Origin: Micromussa lordhowensis
Taxonomy: Eukaryota; Cnidaria; Anthozoa; Scleractinia; Lobophylliidae
Reading direction: 5' to 3'
NCBI GenBank assembly: GCA_964020085.1
Contig: OZ026597.1
Span: forward strand, 22,589,221-22,653,220
Length of the DNA: 64,000 nucleotides
In this document: positions 62,001 through 64,000 of the stretch, one piece after another
Layout: every line of letters starts with the position of its first letter
Numbering within the stretch: the first letter of the stretch is position 1
Notes under the pieces: generated by a model
Seen by the model: the letters and a program-made list of their open reading frames with translations, nothing else
Told to the model about the DNA's origin: nothing
Databases searched by the model: none
Made by a program: the position numbers and the translations under genes

Positions 62001-64000
62001 AGCTCGAACGTGTATAGAGGCTCGCCTCTTCGAGATTTTCGTCTGGGTTTCGAGATGCAGGTCAAATAATACACACGCAAGAGGTGCTTATTAATGTTGA
62101 GATCGAGTCTAACAGACTCCGCAAAGAAAAGCAAACAGCAGAGCATGATAAGATAAGAGAGATTGGGCTTTCTATACACGTTACCTTACTCCATATTATT
62201 CTATGTCTGTAACTCGGAAAGTAAAGCTCAGTTTTTTATATTGGAATATGCTGTATGAGAGTCAGGGACAAATCAAATCATGGTTAATTGCGGGATATTC
62301 CAAATGAGCATTATCTCTCATCAGGGTAATAAACTGAAGCTTGCTAGCGAAAAGGGAAGAGAACGACGATGAAACTGTCATGTATTTCGCAACCACGTTG
62401 CTATGATACTTCAATAAGTGCAACGAGATATTCTGAATGCCAAAATTATTTAATGGAATAGCCATCCTTGTCTATTTTTGTGCTTTTAAAGTTTTAGTGT
62501 TAGTTCCTCAAACGCTACATTACTCTCTTGGTTACTGTATTTGTGCGTTTTTCTACTGAGCAATTCCTAAAGTTACTCGTAGAAAACTGAAGTGTACTTT
62601 CAATAGCTGTTTCGTTTGTTCCAGTTCTTAGTTTTGATATTGGTATCATTCAGATGATTGAATTTTACAAATTGGCTAAATATCTAAATATAAAAAAGAC
62701 CACTTTTAAGTCGAGCCTCGGTATTCTATCACAAATGTAAGAATCCCATTTGTTGAGAATTCAACTAAATAAAACAAAGTCAGTGAATCTAGAGATGAAA
62801 ATTAACTTCCATTACGAAACAAAGCCATTCAGCATTTTTACTTTACTTAGCAGTCTTGTCTTGGAATACCCCGAATCTTGGACTGTGAGAAAGATGAAAT
62901 TTGTACTGGTAGTATAATATACCATGGTGATGTCGAAGTAATGAAAGTTCGACTATTTTATCTCACCTCACGCCAAATTAACTCTCGATAAATGGACAGC
63001 TTCCTTGAAGGATATCACGTGAAGCATCTCGCTACTGAGGGTTCATTAGTATTCCCACAGGTTGGTTTGAACAATCCACTAATGGCTAGTTGTAAGTTTT
63101 GTAAAAAAAACTACTCTATATCATATTAAACTGGAGCCTGTTTAACAAGTTGTATACCGCCCGCAAAACGACACTATATACCTTGATGTACGTCAAGCTG
63201 TTATGTAATAACATGTATTTCTCTATTACTTTAAACAAGGAAAAGAAGTCGGTTTCCACGCCAGAATATCAAATAAACAAAGCATTTAACTCGCTTCTGC
63301 TCGATCATTTTCGTCATGCTCAACGTTCTTCCACGTTGGGCAATAGCTCCACGTTTCACTATAAATGGTTTTTAGCTATATGTGCCTTGCCTTTGGTCCG
63401 CTCTAGTGTCCACGTACATATCCGGTATGAAATATAATAAAGTGGAGTGTTTATTGTGGATTGTAAAATGACTGCAACGGCGAGCAATACTGTTGTACAT
63501 ATTGCCAGTTGTCGATCTAACTAAGCGCCGGTTTCATTTTATTAGAACCACTGAAGCATGATTCTAAAGTTTTATGGACGGGTGGGCAATGGAGTATTTG
63601 TTTTCTCAATACCTGCTTTTTTGACTGGAACAGACGAAGATCGTCTCTTGCTGAGACGTTATCTAGGTGCTATACTGCGTTTAGATATTTTTTATTGTTT
63701 ATATGAGCAGTGTTTTATAATTGTAAGCGCGCAGTTCTAACCTCCTTGTCACACCCTGTCGCACTCACTCACTCACTCATTTCGACCTACGGAATTTTGT
63801 TATCGCTTTAATTGTTTGATTGCGAGACTCATTTGCCCTCTGCCACTTATTGGCGAAGGGACATGTGAATCTTCTGGGAAAAAGCGATTTATTACAACAT
63901 GTTGACTTGCAATGTTCGAGAGGCTAAACTGTTACAATCTAGTAGAGAAATGGTTGTCATCAGCTTATTCGCACTTTGCACCATGGAACTTCCGGTTGTG
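59021..64000. other. Right end of window, no gene recognised
   Basis: AT-rich, with only short ORFs lacking domains and no clear inverted-repeat element or tRNA-like fold. Any gene here would have to start outside the window or be split into exons too small to recognise. Confidence 0.45.

Overview
This window looks like nuclear DNA of an invertebrate animal, most likely an anthozoan cnidarian such as a stony coral. It is AT-rich. Conserved metazoan genes are split into many exons with GT/AG introns, introns and spacers are full of short inverted-repeat (MITE-like) elements, and several of these repeats are ones I recall from coral genomes. The species cannot be named from sequence alone.

Layout: three multi-exon genes lie head-to-tail on the minus strand. 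(1) PTGES2 (prostaglandin E synthase 2 family), 5 exons, 1602-8008, 372 residues. (2) A DNAJA1/DNAJA4-type Hsp40 co-chaperone, 10 exons, 10390-21639, 405 residues, with a heat-shock element and tandem AP-1/antioxidant-type sites about 300-370 bp upstream of the ATG. (3) HMG20A-like chromatin factor, 8 exons, 26154-34560, about 489 residues, carrying a U1-type C2H2 zinc finger between the HMG box and the C-terminal coiled coil. I assembled these models by following splice sites and codon phase by hand. All PTGES2, DNAJA1 and HMG20A junctions keep frame, but the first HMG20A junction needs an unusual donor.

Inside the second HMG20A intron lies a truncated, frameshifted THAP-domain transposon-type gene, flanked by a perfect 78-bp direct repeat. 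From 34.6 to 56 kb there is no convincing gene. That stretch holds a head-to-tail tandem duplication (38122-46801). Its two copies differ by several insertions, giving natural filled/empty site pairs for a TTAA-flanked element and another MITE. A 30-nt candidate first exon is kept in both copies.

At 56030-57715 (plus strand) a single-exon 561-residue gene encodes a disordered N-terminus fused to a Crypton-type tyrosine-recombinase-derived domain. It stops just before the C-terminal catalytic motifs. It has a good TATA/initiator promoter and two overlapping upstream ORFs, so it is a candidate domesticated, catalytically dead recombinase. The last 6 kb shows no gene.

The three minus-strand genes have no obvious shared pathway. 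Their adjacency is ordinary genome order, not an operon.
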